Shown: positions 8,864-16,383 of the stretch, in pieces
How positions within the stretch are numbered: the stretch's first letter is position 1
How the letters are laid out: each line of letters opens with the position of its first letter
NCBI RefSeq assembly: GCF_007050985.1
Contig: NZ_VHSF01000003.1
Coordinates: 655,500-719,499, forward strand
From: Christiangramia sabulilitoris
GTDB lineage: Bacteria > Bacteroidota > Bacteroidia > Flavobacteriales > Flavobacteriaceae
Length of the DNA: 64,000 nt
Direction of reading: 5' to 3'
The notes under the pieces: generated by a model
Seen by the model: only the letters and a program-made list of their open reading frames with translations
Databases searched by the model: none
What the model was told of the DNA's origin: nothing
Program-made: the position numbers and the translations under genes

Positions 8864-9916
8864 CTATTTATAATCATCAGGAAGATATTCATTCAAAAAA
8901 TTCCCAATTAAAACAGGTACCGGATAGTCTAACACAGTTTGTAAACTTATAGTTTCAGCATTTACTTCTTTAGAATTCACCAGCCAGAACCTGGTATACA
9001 AATGTTGATGTGATAATTTATGAACCACCGGATCTTCATTAAATAATTCAATTGAATAATTGTCGTTATTGACTATCTCCCTAAAAGAATCCATCTTTTG
9101 TAATTCTGATGCATTAATAAGCTTAGCAGACTCCACCAAGGGAAACTGGTACAAACCGTTCCAGATCCCTTTACCCGAGCGCTGTTCCAGAATAGTCCCA
9201 TCATTATCCAAATCAAAAACGAGATAATTAAAATATCTCTTTTTAACCCTGGCCTTTTTAAGTTTTACCGGTAATTCATTTATCCTGTTTTCTTTTAGCG
9301 CCAGACATTTATCATTAAAAGGACAACTGGCACACAAGGGATTTTGTGGCTTGCAATGTAAAGCCCCAAATTCCATCATCGCCTGGTTATGGGTTGCGGG
9401 ATCTTTTTTATCCAGCAATTCCTGGGCGAGCTCTTTAAATTCCTTATTCCCCTTAGTAGAATTAATAGGAATATCCATACCAAAAATACGACTTAGAACC
9501 CTGTATACATTACCATCAACCACAGCTACCGGCTCATTATAGCAAAAGGAAGCAATTGCGCTTGCCGTATAATTTCCAACACCTTTTAATTTTAGTAATC
9601 CTTTATAATCAGACGGAAACTTACCATTCAATTTATAGGCGACATATTTCGCCGTTTCATGCAGATTGCGAGCCCTTGAGTAATACCCCAATCCCTGCCA
9701 TAGTTTCATCACTTCATCTGCCGGTGCATCTGCCAGATCAAAAACGCTGGGATAGGCTGAAATAAATTTATTATAATAAGGTAAACCCTGTTCTATTCGC
9801 GTTTGCTGAAGCATAATTTCACTCAGCCAAATTTGGTACGGTTCGTGAGTCTTTCTCCATGGCAGATCACGTTTATTTTGCAAGTACCAATAAGTCAGTC
9901 TGTTGGATAAAACCAT
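8864..9916 (-). CDS. mutY: A/G-specific adenine DNA glycosylase MutY
   Basis: 350 residues, usual length. It removes adenine mispaired with 8-oxoguanine. Visible motifs: WLSEIMLQQTRIEQ near the N-terminus, the helix-hairpin-helix LKGVGNYTASAIASF, the catalytic Asp in VDGNVYRVLSR, and a [4Fe-4S] loop with spacing C-x6-C-x2-C-x5-C (CKPQNPLCASCPFNDKC). The C-terminal ~120 residues form the NUDIX-like 8-oxoG recognition domain. The gene is divergent from HU, about 140 bases apart. Confidence 0.96.
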   Translation of the reverse strand: MVLSNRLTYWYLQNKRDLPWRKTHEPYQIWLSEIMLQQTRIEQGLPYYNKFISAYPSVFDLADAPADEVMKLWQGLGYYSRARNLHETAKYVAYKLNGKFPSDYKGLLKLKGVGNYTASAIASFCYNEPVAVVDGNVYRVLSRIFGMDIPINSTKGNKEFKELAQELLDKKDPATHNQAMMEFGALHCKPQNPLCASCPFNDKCLALKENRINELPVKLKKARVKKRYFNYLVFDLDNDGTILEQRSGKGIWNGLYQFPLVESAKLINASELQKMDSFREIVNNDNYSIELFNEDPVVHKLSHQHLYTRFWLVNSKEVNAETISLQTVLDYPVPVLIGNFLNEYLPDDYK

Positions 9917-9976
9917 AGTAATTGTAAGAATGATCGCAATAATAGGAGTTTATTCCGTTATTATTAGTGAATTAGG

Positions 9977-10009
9977 TTTGAAATATTGCAGATTTAATTC
10001 TTATATTTG
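9977..10009 (+). promoter_or_regulatory. Promoter of the HU gene
   Basis: TTTG at 9977-9980 and TATATTTG at 10002-10009 are separated by 21 bases. This fits the Bacteroidota sigma-ABfr promoter form (-33 TTTG, -7 TAnnTTTG). The predicted transcript starts about 10016, giving a ~40-base AT-rich leader before the ATG at 10057. It is the clearest promoter in the window, as expected for an abundant nucleoid protein. Confidence 0.75.
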
Positions 10010-10056
10010 CCCCCTTGAAAAATTGAAACCCCAATTAATAATTAAATAGCACGAAA

Positions 10057-10347
10057 ATGACGAAAGCAGATATCGTAGCAAACATTTCAGAAAAATTAGG
10101 AATGGAAAAAGGAGACGTACAAGCTACTATCGAATCTTTTATGGACGAAGTGAAGACTTCTCTTGAGAGTGGAGATAACGTTTATCTACGTGGTTTTGGA
10201 AGTTTTGTTGTAAAAACAAGAGCTGAGAAAACTGGTAGAAACATTTCTAAAAACACTACTATTAAGATTCCTGCACACAACATTCCAGCATTTAAGCCTG
10301 CAAAGATTTTTGTTGAAGGTGTAAAATCGAATGTTGAGGTAAAATAA
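10057..10347 (+). CDS. HU-family nucleoid DNA-binding protein
   Basis: A 96-residue HU/IHF protein. It has the N-terminal helical dimerisation part (MTKADIVANISEKLG), the GFGSFVVKTRAEKTGRN segment leading into the beta arm, and the proline-tipped arm region (IPAHNIPAFKPAKIF). It bends and compacts DNA as a dimer. A strong promoter lies upstream, and the gene is followed by a compact hairpin and a 29-codon ribosomal microprotein gene, with a terminator after that, so the two are probably co-transcribed. Confidence 0.95.
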   Translation: MTKADIVANISEKLGMEKGDVQATIESFMDEVKTSLESGDNVYLRGFGSFVVKTRAEKTGRNISKNTTIKIPAHNIPAFKPAKIFVEGVKSNVEVK

Positions 10348-10354
10348 TTTATTC

Positions 10355-10371
10355 TTCCCGCCTGGCGGGAA
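10355..10371. repeat. Compact GC-rich hairpin between HU and the microprotein gene
   Basis: TTCCCGC / GCGGGAA forms a 7-bp stem with a three-base loop eight bases after the HU stop codon. No T run follows, so it is not a standard terminator. It may protect the HU message 3' end, act as a processing site, or be a copy of a dispersed palindrome. Confidence 0.55.
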
Positions 10372-10415
10372 AGGAATAATTAAGAACTTTTTATTAATTT
10401 AAATGACATTGCACT

Positions 10416-10505
10416 ATGCCAAGTGGTAAGAAAAGAAAAAGACATAAGGTGGCTACGCACAAGCGTAAGAAAAGAAGAAGAGCTAATCGCCACAAGAAAA
10501 AGTAG
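10416..10505 (+). CDS. COX24/AURKAIP1 (bS22/mS38-like) ribosomal microprotein
   Basis: A 29-codon ORF starting ATG CCA AGT GGT. The product is 62% Lys/Arg (18 of 29 residues) with the pattern MPSGKKRKRHK, then THKRKK and a terminal NRHKKK. I recognise this as the small Bacteroidota protein carrying the COX24_C/DUF1713 domain, related to mitochondrial mS38 and mycobacterial bS22, which bind rRNA of the small subunit. It follows HU by 68 bases, and its stop codon lies inside the left arm of an intrinsic terminator. The assignment rests on motif and composition; ribosome binding in this organism is inferred. Confidence 0.85.
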   Translation: MPSGKKRKRHKVATHKRKKRRRANRHKKK

Positions 10506-10524
10506 TGTGACAACTACTTTTTTT
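10497..10524 (+). terminator. Intrinsic terminator overlapping the microprotein stop codon
   Basis: AAAAAGTAGT (10497-10506) pairs perfectly with ACTACTTTTT (10513-10522) around a six-base loop, with the T run continuing to 10524. The TAG stop (10503-10505) lies inside the left arm, so a terminating ribosome would cover the stem. Confidence 0.8.
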
Positions 10525-10545
10525 ATTTAATCGTTCTTTGAAATC

Positions 10546-10599
10546 GAAACCCCCGACAGTATACCTATGTCGTTGAGGTTTCTTCAGGATTCAAAACCT
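10546..10599 (+). promoter_or_regulatory. Structured region upstream of the RNase E/G gene with two exclusive pairings
   Basis: Structure A: GAAACC (10546-10551) with GGTTTC (10577-10582), plus inner CGACA (10554-10558) with TGTCG (10568-10572). Structure B: AGGTTT (10576-10581) with AAACCT (10594-10599). The shared segment cannot be in both. This looks like a switchable leader, but it is only in the mRNA if transcription starts upstream or reads through from HU. Confidence 0.4.
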
Positions 10600-10624
10600 G
10601 TGAAAAAATAATGTTTAATCCATC

Positions 10625-10632
10625 TATGTTTG
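10625..10632 (+). promoter_or_regulatory. Candidate -7 element for the RNase E/G gene
   Basis: TATGTTTG matches TAnnTTTG, 13 bases before the ATG at 10646. Use of this site would give a very short leader and exclude the structured region upstream. No clear -33 TTTG is present. Confidence 0.3.
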
Positions 10633-10645
10633 TTTAACAACAGAT

Positions 10646-12205
10646 ATGGATAAAAAATCTGGAAGTGTGGACAAAGAATTAATTATCCGGTCCGAACCTT
10701 CTGCTGTAGATTTTGCCTTATTAAAAGATGGAAAACTTATTGAACTTAACAAGGAGGAAGACAGCAATAAATTTAATGTTGGTGATATTTATCTCGCCAA
10801 AATTAGAAAAGCTGTACCGGGGTTAAATGCCGCATTTGTAAATGTTGGCTATGAGAAAGATGGTTTTTTACACTATCATGATCTGGGACCTCAGGTTGCT
10901 TCTTTATTAAAGTTCATAAAACGTGTAAGCACAGGTAAGCTAAAGGATTATTCCTTAAAGAATTTTACATTCGAAAAGGATATAGACAAAAACGGCTCTA
11001 TTGCCGATGTCTTAAAATCAAATCAGTCGCTACTGGTTCAAATCGTAAAAGAACCAATCTCTACAAAAGGCCCGAGGATAAGCTCAGAGCTTTCACTCCC
11101 CGGTCGCTATATTGTATTAGTACCTTTTTCAAATCGAATTTCAGTTTCACAAAAGATTGAAAGCAAAGAAGAAAAGGAACGTCTCAAGAGACTGGTAAAA
11201 AGCATTAAACCCAAAGGTTTTGGGGTTATTGTGAGAACCGTAGCCGAAGGCAAAAAAGTAGCAGAACTGGACAGAGATCTTCAGAATTTAGTTGGTCGCT
11301 GGACAGCCATGTGTAAAAAGTTGTACAAGGCACATCATCCTTCAAAAGTATTAGGAGAATTGAACAGGGCTTCGTCCCTGTTAAGAGACATTTTTAATGA
11401 CTCTTTTACCTCCATTTGCGTAGACGATGAAACCCTGTACACACAAATCAAAGATTATGTGAGCGAAATTGCTCCAGAAAAAGAATCAATCGTAAAATTG
11501 CATCAATCCAACCAACCCATTTTTGAAAAATTTGGTATCGAAAGACAGATAAAAACTACCTTTGGGCGCACCGTATCCATGAGTAAAGGCGCCTACCTGG
11601 TAATAGAACATACCGAAGCTATGCACGTCATAGATGTGAATAGCGGTAACCGTTCTAATAAATCCAAAAACCAGGAAGACACGGCTTTGGAGGTGAATAT
11701 GATTAGCGCCACAGAAATTGCCCGACAGTTACGACTACGTGACATGGGAGGAATTATTGTGGTAGACTTCATAGACATGAATAAAGCCGAAAACCGAAAA
11801 AAGCTTTACGATCACCTAAGAAACGAAATGAGTGACGACAGGGCAAAACACAAGATATTGCCCCCAAGTAAGTTTGGTTTAGTACAAATTACGAGACAGC
11901 GCGTAAGGCCAGAAATGAACATCAAAACCCGTGAAGATAATCCTAACGGTAATGGTGAAATTGAAGCACCTATTAGTTTGGTTAACAAAATAAAGGTGGA
12001 CCTTGAAAAGCTGATCAAGAAAGAACATAAAAAGATCACGCTTAGCGCACACCCGTTTATTGCAGCCTTTTTAACTAAAGGCTTTCCATCTCCCCGATCT
12101 AAGTGGTTTGTAGACCACAAACGATGGGTGAAAATTTTACCTCGCGATGCTTACACGTATTTAGAGTACCACTTTCACGATAAAGACGGGAAAGTGATCA
12201 AATAA
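10646..12205 (+). CDS. rng: Ribonuclease E/G family endoribonuclease
   Basis: A 519-residue RNase G-length enzyme that cuts single-stranded RNA in rRNA maturation and mRNA decay. An S1 domain lies at about residues 37-130 (VGDIYLAKIRKAVPGLNAAF). The catalytic part has the two Mg2+-binding Asp motifs, VIDVNSGN near residue 330 and IIVVDFIDM near residue 373. KFGLVQITRQRVRPE is present, but the CPxC zinc-link that follows it in E. coli RNase E/G is absent; there is no Cys in that region. The C-terminus (WVKILPRDAYTYLEYHF) matches what I know of flavobacterial homologues. It lacks the RNase E degradosome tail. Confidence 0.92.
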   Translation: MDKKSGSVDKELIIRSEPSAVDFALLKDGKLIELNKEEDSNKFNVGDIYLAKIRKAVPGLNAAFVNVGYEKDGFLHYHDLGPQVASLLKFIKRVSTGKLKDYSLKNFTFEKDIDKNGSIADVLKSNQSLLVQIVKEPISTKGPRISSELSLPGRYIVLVPFSNRISVSQKIESKEEKERLKRLVKSIKPKGFGVIVRTVAEGKKVAELDRDLQNLVGRWTAMCKKLYKAHHPSKVLGELNRASSLLRDIFNDSFTSICVDDETLYTQIKDYVSEIAPEKESIVKLHQSNQPIFEKFGIERQIKTTFGRTVSMSKGAYLVIEHTEAMHVIDVNSGNRSNKSKNQEDTALEVNMISATEIARQLRLRDMGGIIVVDFIDMNKAENRKKLYDHLRNEMSDDRAKHKILPPSKFGLVQITRQRVRPEMNIKTREDNPNGNGEIEAPISLVNKIKVDLEKLIKKEHKKITLSAHPFIAAFLTKGFPSPRSKWFVDHKRWVKILPRDAYTYLEYHFHDKDGKVIK

Positions 12206-12208
12206 TAG

Positions 12209-12243
12209 AAACGCCTTTCAAGCAATTGGAAGGCGTTTTTTTT
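12209..12243 (+). terminator. Terminator of the RNase E/G gene
   Basis: AACGCCTT / AAGGCGTT (extended by two more pairs) forms a hairpin followed by eight T residues, a few bases after the stop codon. The rest of the gap up to 12397 holds no ORF and no promoter that I can name with confidence. Confidence 0.9.
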
Positions 12244-12397
12244 ATGCCTGATTTTTTAAAAACGATCTGTATTGAACTTTGTTTTGATCCTATTGCACTT
12301 ATTAGGAAATAGCCAACAAATCTTTAGTAATCAATTAACTATGTGAAATTCAAAACTGGATTAGATTTATAAATTATTAACCAATAAATATAAAATC

Positions 12398-12880
12398 ATG
12401 AAAGATTTGAAAGACCTGTTCGAGCATCAACTCAAAGATCTTTACAGCGCTGAAACCCAATTGACCAAAGCATTACCAAAAATGGTTAAGAATGCACATG
12501 ACAAAAAGCTGAAAGAAGCATTTGAGTCTCATTTAGAAGAAACGAAAGAACAAAAGGAACGTCTGGCTGAGATTTGCAAAGAATTAGGCATTAAACCAAC
12601 CGGAGAAACCTGCAAGGCAATGAAGGGGCTTATTGAAGAAGCTGAAGACTTTTTAAAGGAAGATGCTTCAGATGAAGTTAGGGATGCCGGCCTTATTGCC
12701 GACGCTCAAAGAGTAGAACACTACGAAATCTCCGGATATGGCACTGTTGTAAGATATGCCAAGGAACTGGGTCATAAAGAGATCGCAGCAAAACTTCAGA
12801 AAACTCTCGATGAGGAATATAATGCAGACAATAAACTGGATAAATTAGCTGAGGGAAGATTGAATAAGAAGGCTAAATAA
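12398..12880 (+). CDS. YciE/YciF-type ferritin-like protein (DUF892)
   Basis: A 160-residue four-helix protein of the DUF892 family. It starts LKDLFEHQLKDLYSAETQL and has SHLEETKEQKERL and the second helical pair RVEHYEISGYGTVVRYAKELG, where conserved Glu and His residues resemble a di-iron ferritin-like site. Members are often stress-induced and have been linked to osmotic and oxidative stress, but the function is not settled. It is a single gene with its own terminator. A high Lys/Glu content and the KKAK tail are typical of a soluble cytoplasmic protein. Confidence 0.9.
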   Translation: MKDLKDLFEHQLKDLYSAETQLTKALPKMVKNAHDKKLKEAFESHLEETKEQKERLAEICKELGIKPTGETCKAMKGLIEEAEDFLKEDASDEVRDAGLIADAQRVEHYEISGYGTVVRYAKELGHKEIAAKLQKTLDEEYNADNKLDKLAEGRLNKKAK

Positions 12881-12902
12881 AACCTGCTATTGTAAACTAT
12901 CT

Positions 12903-12930
12903 AAGCCTCCACTTTACGGAGGCTTTTTTT
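12903..12930 (+). terminator. Terminator of the DUF892 gene
   Basis: AAGCCTCC (12903-12910) pairs with GGAGGCTT (12918-12925), with a T run to 12930. It separates the ferritin-like gene from recX. Confidence 0.9.
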
Positions 12931-12965
12931 ATATATAAAAGTCCCAAAATCCCTATTTTCGCTTA

Positions 12966-13445
12966 ATGGATAAGAAAGGTCAAAAATCCTTTACTGTAGA
13001 TGAGGCTTTGCAAAAATTGATGCACTATTGCTCATACCGTGATCGGTCTCAAAAAGAAGTAGAAGACAAACTTGACGAACTAAGAATGATCCCTGAGGCT
13101 AAAGAAAAAATCATAATAAACCTCATGCAGGAGAACTTTCTAAACGAAGAAAGGTTCGCCCGAAGTTTTGTAAGAGGTAAGTTCAGGATCAAAAAGTGGG
13201 GCCGAATCAAGATCACCCAGGAACTTAAAAAACGAGAGATCTCCGGCCCAGTCATCAAATTAGGACTTACCGAAATCAAGGAAGAAGAATACCGCAAAAC
13301 ACTTTACGAACTAGCAGAGAAAAAAGCAGAGAAAATTACTGAACCCAATATCTTTAAAAAGAAGAAGAAACTGGCAGATCACCTGCTAAGGAAGGGTTAC
13401 GAATCTGGTTTAGTATTCGATTGCATTAACGAAATTACAAACTAA
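12966..13445 (+). CDS. recX: Regulatory protein RecX
   Basis: A 159-residue, helix-rich basic protein of the RecX family, which binds the RecA filament and limits recombination and SOS activity. The family pattern is visible: ALQKLMHYCSYRDRSQKEVEDKL at the start, MQENFLNEERFARSFVRGKF in the middle, IKITQELKKREI, and a C-terminal repeat. recA is not next to it, as in many Bacteroidota. The last 11 bases overlap the convergent cupin gene, and no terminator separates them. Confidence 0.92.
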   Translation: MDKKGQKSFTVDEALQKLMHYCSYRDRSQKEVEDKLDELRMIPEAKEKIIINLMQENFLNEERFARSFVRGKFRIKKWGRIKITQELKKREISGPVIKLGLTEIKEEEYRKTLYELAEKKAEKITEPNIFKKKKKLADHLLRKGYESGLVFDCINEITN

Positions 13446-14301
13446 TTTTGTTTTTGCGGTGGGTTCGCTTTATGGCCTCTTTATTTTTATAATCTATCCA
13501 TTTCTGCCCTCTCAACTTCCTCATATAATTGTCAAAATGCCGCATAAATATAAGGTTATAAACCGCTTTACTGAAATTAGTAAGTGTCCTGGGAGTCGCC
13601 CGTAAACTTATTGAAAAACCGGCGGTCACATAAGTCATTTGATGCCAGTACCCTTCAGGCATATAGAGCGTTTCTCCATGATTTAGCTCGGTTACATATC
13701 CCTTCGCTTTTTTAAGCACCGGAAACTTTTCATAATCGGGGTTATTAAAATCTATATCTTCCCTGGCGATAAGGGCATGAGGCACCTTGTAAAGATGCTT
13801 GCTTTCTGAAGGCGGGAAAAGTATACACTGCTTTTTTCCATGAAAATGACAATGCAGGATATTGGCAAAATCAATATCATAGTGCATAAAAACACTGGAG
13901 TTTTCACCCCCAAAGAACAACATGGGCAGTTGTTTCAGAAATCTGAGGCCTATATCCGGAAATTTGAAATCCTGTTGCAAAGCCGGTACTTCTTTTAATA
14001 AATGGAAAAGAAAGATGCGGTAATTGGTAGGACCAGATTTTAAAAGGTCGATATAATCGGCCATTTTCATTTCAGCATGTGCCTCGTTGAATTTATATTT
14101 GGAAGAAATAGGACGGTCATCGTAAAGCGGTACCGTTTTATTACCCGCGACTTCCTTTATATAATCAAGACTCCATTTATCATAAGCAGGCCAATCACTG
14201 ATCAATTCCTCGATGACCACAGGTTTCTGCGGCTGAACGTATTCTTTCAGAAAATCTGATTTCGAAATATTCTTGATTCTTGGTATCTGCTCCAGTTTCA
14301 T
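13435..14301 (-). CDS. JmjC/cupin_8-like Fe(II)/2-oxoglutarate oxygenase, copy 2
   Basis: A 288-residue protein of the cupin_8 (JmjC/FIH-like) family. The metal triad looks intact: H140-x-D142 in FMHYDIDF and H220 in YMPEGYWHQM. The N-terminus has the family opening with KPVVIEELISDWPAY. A conserved tail (MRKLRGQKWIDYKNKEAIKRT) is almost identical to the upstream paralogue at 14315-15184, so the two arose by tandem duplication. Family members hydroxylate protein or small-molecule substrates; the target here is unknown. The gene starts 13 bases after its paralogue and ends overlapping recX. Confidence 0.82.
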   Translation of the reverse strand: MKLEQIPRIKNISKSDFLKEYVQPQKPVVIEELISDWPAYDKWSLDYIKEVAGNKTVPLYDDRPISSKYKFNEAHAEMKMADYIDLLKSGPTNYRIFLFHLLKEVPALQQDFKFPDIGLRFLKQLPMLFFGGENSSVFMHYDIDFANILHCHFHGKKQCILFPPSESKHLYKVPHALIAREDIDFNNPDYEKFPVLKKAKGYVTELNHGETLYMPEGYWHQMTYVTAGFSISLRATPRTLTNFSKAVYNLIFMRHFDNYMRKLRGQKWIDYKNKEAIKRTHRKNKISL

Positions 14302-14314
14302 TTCTGCCTATAGA

Positions 14315-15184
14315 TTAATCCAATCCTGCATTCTTATGAGTTCTTTTTATAGCTAGCCTGTTCTTATAGTCTATCCACTTTTGTCCTCTCAATTTACGCA
14401 TCAAATTGTCGAAATTCCTAACAAACAAAAGATTATTCAAGACTTCAGCGATCGCTTTAGGAGACCCGGGAAGGGATCTTAGGGTCAAAGATAAGCTTGG
14501 CGTTTCATATTTTATGAAATGCCACCAATGGCTGGGTATATAAAGTGCATCGCCATGTTGAAGCCTGGTCTCAAAACCTTTCGCCCTGGCCAGGGCAGGA
14601 TATTTTTCAAAATCAGGATTATCCATATCTATGATCTCCATACTCACAATAGAGTAAGGCACCTTATAAAGAAGGCCGGTTTGGCCGGGTGGATATAAAA
14701 TCACCTTCTTACTGCCGCCAAAGTTGAAATGAAAATTATTGGCCAGATCCATATCATAATGCATAACAACTTTTGCTCCTTCGCCACCAACAAAAAGAAC
14801 CGGTAACTTCTTAAAGAATTTTACCCCCAGGTCTGGATACTCAAAATCTTTAACCAGGTCAGGACAGTTTTGCAGTAAATTAAAAAAGAACATCCTGAGG
14901 TCTGTTGGTCCTTTTTGCAGTATATCGATATACTCACTAAAAGGAAGCTTTTTGGCCACACCATGAGAATTCTGCCTGCCTTTAGCAGGTTTCCCGTCAT
15001 AAAGCGGCACAACGACATCGCCTGCCTTTTCCCTGAAATATTCAAAATTCCAGTTTTTATAGGCTGGCCAGTTCTCGGTTAAGTCTTCAATAACCACCGG
15101 TTTCTTCGGAATAAAATATTCCTTTAAAAAATCTTCTTTTGAAAGATTTCTTTTTCTGGGAATATTTTGAAGATCCAGTTTCAA
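14315..15184 (-). CDS. JmjC/cupin_8-like Fe(II)/2-oxoglutarate oxygenase, copy 1
   Basis: 289 residues, paralogous along its whole length to the gene at 13435-14301. The metal triad is H142-x-D144 (MHYDMDLA) with H222 (PSHWWHF). The opening KPVVIEDLTENWPAY and the tail with MRKLRGQKWIDYKN match the sister gene. The middle segments differ more, suggesting different substrates rather than simple dosage. It begins 18 bases after the bioB stop codon on the same strand, so it may be read from the biotin operon. A role in biotin metabolism is not known and should not be assumed. Confidence 0.82.
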   Translation of the reverse strand: MKLDLQNIPRKRNLSKEDFLKEYFIPKKPVVIEDLTENWPAYKNWNFEYFREKAGDVVVPLYDGKPAKGRQNSHGVAKKLPFSEYIDILQKGPTDLRMFFFNLLQNCPDLVKDFEYPDLGVKFFKKLPVLFVGGEGAKVVMHYDMDLANNFHFNFGGSKKVILYPPGQTGLLYKVPYSIVSMEIIDMDNPDFEKYPALARAKGFETRLQHGDALYIPSHWWHFIKYETPSLSLTLRSLPGSPKAIAEVLNNLLFVRNFDNLMRKLRGQKWIDYKNRLAIKRTHKNAGLD

Positions 15185-15202
15185 AATGTTATTTCTAAAA
15201 AA

Positions 15203-16294
15203 CTAAGCTTTGGTTTTGGCCTTTTTCTGTGCCCCCAGGTTTCTTTCGATCTTATGCTCAGGGCGTGACCATCTTGGTTTTTCCCCTTGAGCCTGGTATT
15301 TAGAATTTTCTGCATCGACACTCTCCGGTTGAGCTTTCTTCACAAATGCCTTTTGCGGATTAAGCCCGAGCATCTTAAACATTTCCATATCCTCATTCAC
15401 ATCAGGGTTTGGAGTTGTAAGAAGCTTATCCCCGGCAAAAATAGAATTCGCTCCGGCAAAGAAACACATGGCTTGTCCTTCCCGGCTCATTTGGGTTCTT
15501 CCTGCAGAAAGCCTAACCTGAGTTTCTGGCATTACGATACGGGTAGTTGCCACCATTCTAATCATATCCCAGATCGGTACCGGGTTTTGTTCCTCCAAAG
15601 GCGTGCCTTCTACAGGAACCAGGGCATTAATTGGCACAGATTCTGGTTGAGGATTCAGGGTTGAAAGAGCTACCAGCATTCCGGCACGGTCTGCCTCACT
15701 TTCGCCCATTCCTATAATTCCACCGCTGCAGACGGTTACATTTGTTTTTCTAACATTCCCTATAGTGTCCAGCCTGTCCTGGTAACCACGGGTAGAAATA
15801 ACCTCTTTATAATATTCTTCTGAAGAGTCCAGATTATGATTGTAAGCATAAAGTCCTGCTTCTGCCAGGCGTTGCGCCTGATTTTCTGTAAGCATTCCCA
15901 GGGTACAGCAGACCTCCATATCGAGTTTGTTAATGGTTCTCACCATCTCCAGAACATTATCGAATTCCTCTCCATCCTTAACATTTCGCCAGGCAGCACC
16001 CATACAAACACGGGAGCTCCCTGAAGCTTTCGCTCTTAATGCCTGAGCTTTTACCTGATTCACGCTCATAAGGTCATTTCCTTCAAGATCTGTATGATAT
16101 CTGGCCGCTTGCGGGCAATAACCGCAGTCTTCTGGACATCCTCCGGTTTTTATAGACAGAAGTGTAGATACCTGTACAGTATTTGGATCGTGGTGTTGAC
16201 GATGAATAGTAGCTGCTTCATAAAGCAGTTCCATGAAAGGTTTATTATATATATCGAGAATTTCTTCCTTGGTCCAATCGTGTTTTATAGCCAT
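15203..16294 (-). CDS. bioB: Biotin synthase
   Basis: A 363-residue radical-SAM enzyme that inserts sulfur into dethiobiotin in the last step of biotin synthesis. The SAM-binding cluster motif C-x3-C-x2-C is C53, C57 and C60 ([12 protein letters not shown]). Further BioB features are [12 protein letters not shown], the SGGIIGMGE glycine motif, and [26 protein letters not shown], whose Arg and Cys contribute to the [2Fe-2S] sulfur donor. The basic tail (about 30 residues) is longer than in E. coli BioB (346 residues). It is the last biotin gene of the operon, 89 bases after the ketoacyl synthase gene. Confidence 0.97.
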   Translation of the reverse strand: MAIKHDWTKEEILDIYNKPFMELLYEAATIHRQHHDPNTVQVSTLLSIKTGGCPEDCGYCPQAARYHTDLEGNDLMSVNQVKAQALRAKASGSSRVCMGAAWRNVKDGEEFDNVLEMVRTINKLDMEVCCTLGMLTENQAQRLAEAGLYAYNHNLDSSEEYYKEVISTRGYQDRLDTIGNVRKTNVTVCSGGIIGMGESEADRAGMLVALSTLNPQPESVPINALVPVEGTPLEEQNPVPIWDMIRMVATTRIVMPETQVRLSAGRTQMSREGQAMCFFAGANSIFAGDKLLTTPNPDVNEDMEMFKMLGLNPQKAFVKKAQPESVDAENSKYQAQGEKPRWSRPEHKIERNLGAQKKAKTKA

Positions 16295-16383
16295 GTAAAA
16301 AGATTTGTATTCAAAAATAACTAAAACTAAAGTTTATTAAGGGATGCTTTCCTAAGATTTATAGGCGGGAAAGCTACTAAATA

